Of a stretch of DNA of 64,000 nt, positions 62,191 to 64,000 are shown in pieces. The notes below the pieces were generated by a model. It was not told the DNA's origin. It was given only the letters and a program-made list of their open reading frames with translations, and did no database searches. The DNA comes from Pontibacter aydingkolensis (GTDB taxonomy: Bacteria > Bacteroidota > Bacteroidia > Cytophagales > Hymenobacteraceae). The first letter of the stretch is position 1. The number at the start of each line of letters is the position of its first letter. The stretch is from assembly GCF_019443125.1 (NCBI RefSeq), contig NZ_JAHYXK010000017.1, forward strand, positions 29,858 through 93,857. The letters run 5' to 3'. A program made the translations under genes and the position numbers.

Positions 62191-62937
62191 TTACACATCC
62201 AGTATCATCTGGCGTAACCTGCGGGCATCGGTTACGGCATTGCCAAGCACGGTATTGTTAAAGAATACCCACACTTCTTTGCCGTCCTCGAGCCAATCCT
62301 TTACCATAAAGGCATAGCGTTCCAGTTTTTCATCGGAGTAGGACGAAGTATACATTTTCTCATCGCCGTGCAGGCGCAGGTAAATCGTATTGGTAGTACT
62401 AACCTCGGTGCCCGGAAAACGCTTGCCGGCGCTTGCCATTACAGCGGTAATATCGTACTCCCGCATCAGGTTAAGCGACTCGTCTGTAAACCACGACACA
62501 TGCCGCGCTTCCAGCGCAAAAGCCAGGTTGGGGTGCTTCTCCCGGATGGTTCTGTAAAATTCTTCTGCCGTTAGCCTGTCGTAGCGGAAACTGCCTGCAA
62601 TCTGTACCAGCACAGGTCCCAGCCGCTCACCCATCAACCTCCATCGTGACATGAACTTCTCAAGTGGCTCCTCCACTTCTTCAAACTTTCGCTTATGCGT
62701 AATATCCTGGTGCAGCTTGGGAGCAAACTTAAAGTATGGCGGTGTGGTGGCCATCCATTTCTCAATAGTTTTAGCCATCGTGAAATGGTAGAAGCTGCTA
62801 TTAATTTCAGTGGCATTAAAATGGGTAGCGTAGTAGGAGAGGCGGTCAGCAGACTTTAGCTCCGGGGGGTAAAGGACTTCCTGCCATCTGTAACTCCAGC
62901 CAGAGGTGCCCATGTATAAATTCGGGATGATATCCAT
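62191..62937 (-). CDS. DUF72 (YecE-like) TIM-barrel protein
   Basis: A 248-residue protein with the DUF72 landmarks YMGTSGWSYRWQEVLYPP at the start, EINSSFYHFTMAKTIEKW, FAPKLHQDITHKRKF, FALEARHVSWF, YLRLHGDEKMYTSSYSDEKL and WVFFNNTVLGNAVTDA. The family is widespread and has no established reaction. Monocistronic or paired with the HAD-like gene 33 bp upstream. Confidence 0.9.
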   Translation of the reverse strand: MDIIPNLYMGTSGWSYRWQEVLYPPELKSADRLSYYATHFNATEINSSFYHFTMAKTIEKWMATTPPYFKFAPKLHQDITHKRKFEEVEEPLEKFMSRWRLMGERLGPVLVQIAGSFRYDRLTAEEFYRTIREKHPNLAFALEARHVSWFTDESLNLMREYDITAVMASAGKRFPGTEVSTTNTIYLRLHGDEKMYTSSYSDEKLERYAFMVKDWLEDGKEVWVFFNNTVLGNAVTDARRLRQMILDV

Positions 62938-62969
62938 GAAAAGTATAGAGTGGTTTATAGCTTTTATAC

Positions 62970-63602
62970 TTAGGATTTACCGTTTTTCTGATAAGGCTTA
63001 ATTTCTCCGTCTTTAACCAGGTAAGCTTTCTGTGCTGCGTCCAGTATATCTTCTTTACTGTCGGAGTAAGCCTCTACAATGGTATAAGTGTTGTCTTTAT
63101 AAAACTCATTCAGGCGGGAGATCTTTTCCTCGTCTTTGCAGGCTTTACCGATCACTTTGTAGGTGTTATCTTCATACTTTACTCTTGTACCGGCAAGTCC
63201 ATTTATCTTAAAAAGCTCAAATAAAGGCTTCACATAAAGCTCCAGCCCACCAGCGGCACAGAATAGTTTAATACCATCTTTGCGGGCTTCCTCAAATCGT
63301 TTGTGTAAGGCTTTGTTAAAGTTGTCGGGGTACTCCTGCTGCCAGAATTCTTTTGCATAGGCTTCCACTTCCTGGGGTGGCAGGTGATCGAGGTAGTTAA
63401 AGAAGTTTTCCTTAAATTCTGTCTGCCTCATCTGGTTAAGGTTGTGCATCAGCTTATAGTATAGCATCTGGAAGTAATACACGGCACGCTTTGGTCTTTT
63501 GGAGGCTACAAACTTAAAAAACTCATCCTTGGAGCTCTTGTTATAGAACGTCTGATTCAAATCAAAAACAAGTACCTGTATCTTTTTTTTGTCTTCTGAC
63601 AT
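62970..63602 (-). CDS. HAD-superfamily hydrolase-like protein with altered motif I
   Basis: A 210-residue protein of HAD type. Motif I reads VLVFDLNQTFYN, so the usual second Asp of DxD is Asn16 (D14-x-N16-x-T18). A helical cap region follows (~30-105). Motif II is in KLFCAAGGLELYV, a motif III Lys in VIGKACKDEEK, and motif IV in EAYSDSKEDILDAA. The nucleophile Asp is present, so a phosphoenzyme could form, but loss of the general acid/base Asp makes normal phosphatase turnover doubtful. Confidence 0.75.
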   Translation of the reverse strand: MSEDKKKIQVLVFDLNQTFYNKSSKDEFFKFVASKRPKRAVYYFQMLYYKLMHNLNQMRQTEFKENFFNYLDHLPPQEVEAYAKEFWQQEYPDNFNKALHKRFEEARKDGIKLFCAAGGLELYVKPLFELFKINGLAGTRVKYEDNTYKVIGKACKDEEKISRLNEFYKDNTYTIVEAYSDSKEDILDAAQKAYLVKDGEIKPYQKNGKS

Positions 63603-63715
63603 AATGTTACAAAGTATAAACCTGACAGGTGCAGCACCTGCGCTTCATAACATACGAAGGAAACGAATACTTGTGGGCTTAAATATAATAGTGATATCAA
63701 ACACCTTTGCAATTT

Positions 63716-63800
63716 ACCTCACCCCAGCCCTCTCCAAAAAACAGGAGAGGGAGCTTTAGCAACCAACATGGCGCGAGCGTCCTCGCTCATGAGAGGGCTA
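63716..63800. repeat. Intergenic palindromic repeats
   Basis: CCCCAGCCCTCTCC...GGAGAGGGAG and a later GAGAGGGCTAGGGCTG form inverted pairs, with GCGCGAGCGTCCTCGCTCA between. Such elements are common in Bacteroidota intergenic DNA. The whole gap 63603-63878 has no gene. Confidence 0.6.
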
Positions 63801-63878
63801 GGGCTGTGTTCTTGCTTCGGAGTCTATGCTTAACCTCCCTTCCACCAAGATCCTTCCAGGATGACAAATGGTAGAAGC

Positions 63879-64000
63879 TGGACTTGCAACAAAAACCCGG
63901 ACACAAGATTAAGCTGCTAAAGGTTTCCTGTTTAATTTTTCTTCCATTTGTTTTGGTGTGCGGTATCCCAGGCTTGAATGGAGCCTTTCCCTGTTGTAGA
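63879..64000 (-). mobile_element. IS3-family insertion sequence, one end
   Basis: A terminal-repeat-like TGGACTTGCAACAAAAACCC begins at about 63879, followed within 30 bp by the transposase stop. The element continues past the window edge, so length, the other end and target duplication cannot be seen. The exact terminus is estimated from the TG and the distance to the gene. Confidence 0.7.
63909..64000 (-). CDS. IS3-family transposase OrfB, C-terminal fragment
   Basis: The last 29-30 codons of a transposase, reading YNRERLHSSLGYRTPKQM and ending KPLAA with TAA at 63909-63911. 'YNxxRxHSSLGY.TP' is the hallmark of the DDE integrase C-terminus of IS3-family OrfB. The rest lies outside the window. 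Confidence 0.9.
   Translation of the reverse strand, partial: YNRERLHSSLGYRTPKQMEEKLNRKPLAA

Noticed and set aside
1..64000. AAGTATA/TATACTT as the Bacteroidota promoter -7 box (TAnnTTTG)
   Set aside because: The match is only partial and most copies lie inside coding sequence in both orientations, so promoter function does not explain the abundance.
1..64000. CRISPR arrays, tRNA or rRNA genes
   Set aside because: No regularly spaced direct repeats with unique spacers, no tRNA cloverleaf and no rRNA-like sequence were recognised by eye on either strand.

Overview
The window looks like chromosome of a Bacteroidota bacterium, most probably a Cytophagales/Hymenobacteraceae (Pontibacter-like) organism. 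The evidence is a type IX secretion (T9SS) C-terminal sorting domain, SusC-plug-like 'VVTGYG' carboxypeptidase-regulatory domains, an AraC regulator carrying an HMA-like domain, weak Shine-Dalgarno signals, and dispersed intergenic repeats of the kind common in this phylum. The genus is an inference; no rRNA gene is present. A 7-mer, AAGTATA/TATACTT, recurs through the whole window in genes and gaps far more often than chance allows.

Positions 1-12150 (minus strand) hold an NADH:quinone oxidoreductase (complex I) operon in the order nuoA, nuoB, a DUF4242 gene, fused nuoCD, nuoE, nuoF, nuoG, nuoH, nuoI, nuoJ, nuoK and nuoL. nuoL runs off the window edge. From 12.3 to 22.6 kb come a CBS-domain protein, a nitroreductase-like protein, an MscS channel, a CPBP protease, a yeast-type cytosine deaminase, an M48 lipoprotein protease, a four-PAS histidine kinase with its response regulator, and the HMA-AraC regulator. 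From 22.9 to 26.6 kb lies a 5-oxoprolinase operon (pxpB-pxpC-pxpA) ending in an Nramp-like permease that lacks the usual metal-binding motifs.

From 26.7 to 31.3 kb an ECF sigma factor and a membrane anti-sigma/TonB fusion face a secreted VWA protein. Both the anti-sigma and the VWA protein carry SusC-plug-derived segments without a barrel. A 1487-residue T9SS-exported NHL/IPT protein follows (31.6-36.1 kb), then a thioesterase, a secreted esterase and an M24 peptidase. The 39.0-40.3 kb stretch is gene-poor and holds two decayed genes: a thioredoxin-like protein and a small membrane protein. From 40.3 to 50.2 kb are mostly single genes: two of three paralogous STAS-like proteins, a cold-shock protein, an HSL-type esterase, a DUF885 protein, an EamA protein, a Mut7-C protein, and a NarL-type response regulator split by one in-frame stop codon.

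The most system-like region is 51.3-55.3 kb. Five co-directional, tightly spaced genes encode the TIGR02587/TIGR02588 membrane pair, a cyanophycinase-family (S51) peptidase, a small membrane protein and a guanidino-modifying-enzyme superfamily hydrolase. This suggests coupled processing of an arginine-containing peptide or polymer. The rest (55.4-63.6 kb) holds a flavin oxidoreductase, an RluE-like pseudouridine synthase, a third STAS-like protein, a GNAT acetyltransferase, a DoxX-like protein, a class A acid phosphatase, a DUF72 protein and a HAD-like protein. The window ends in intergenic repeats and the terminus of an IS3-family element.
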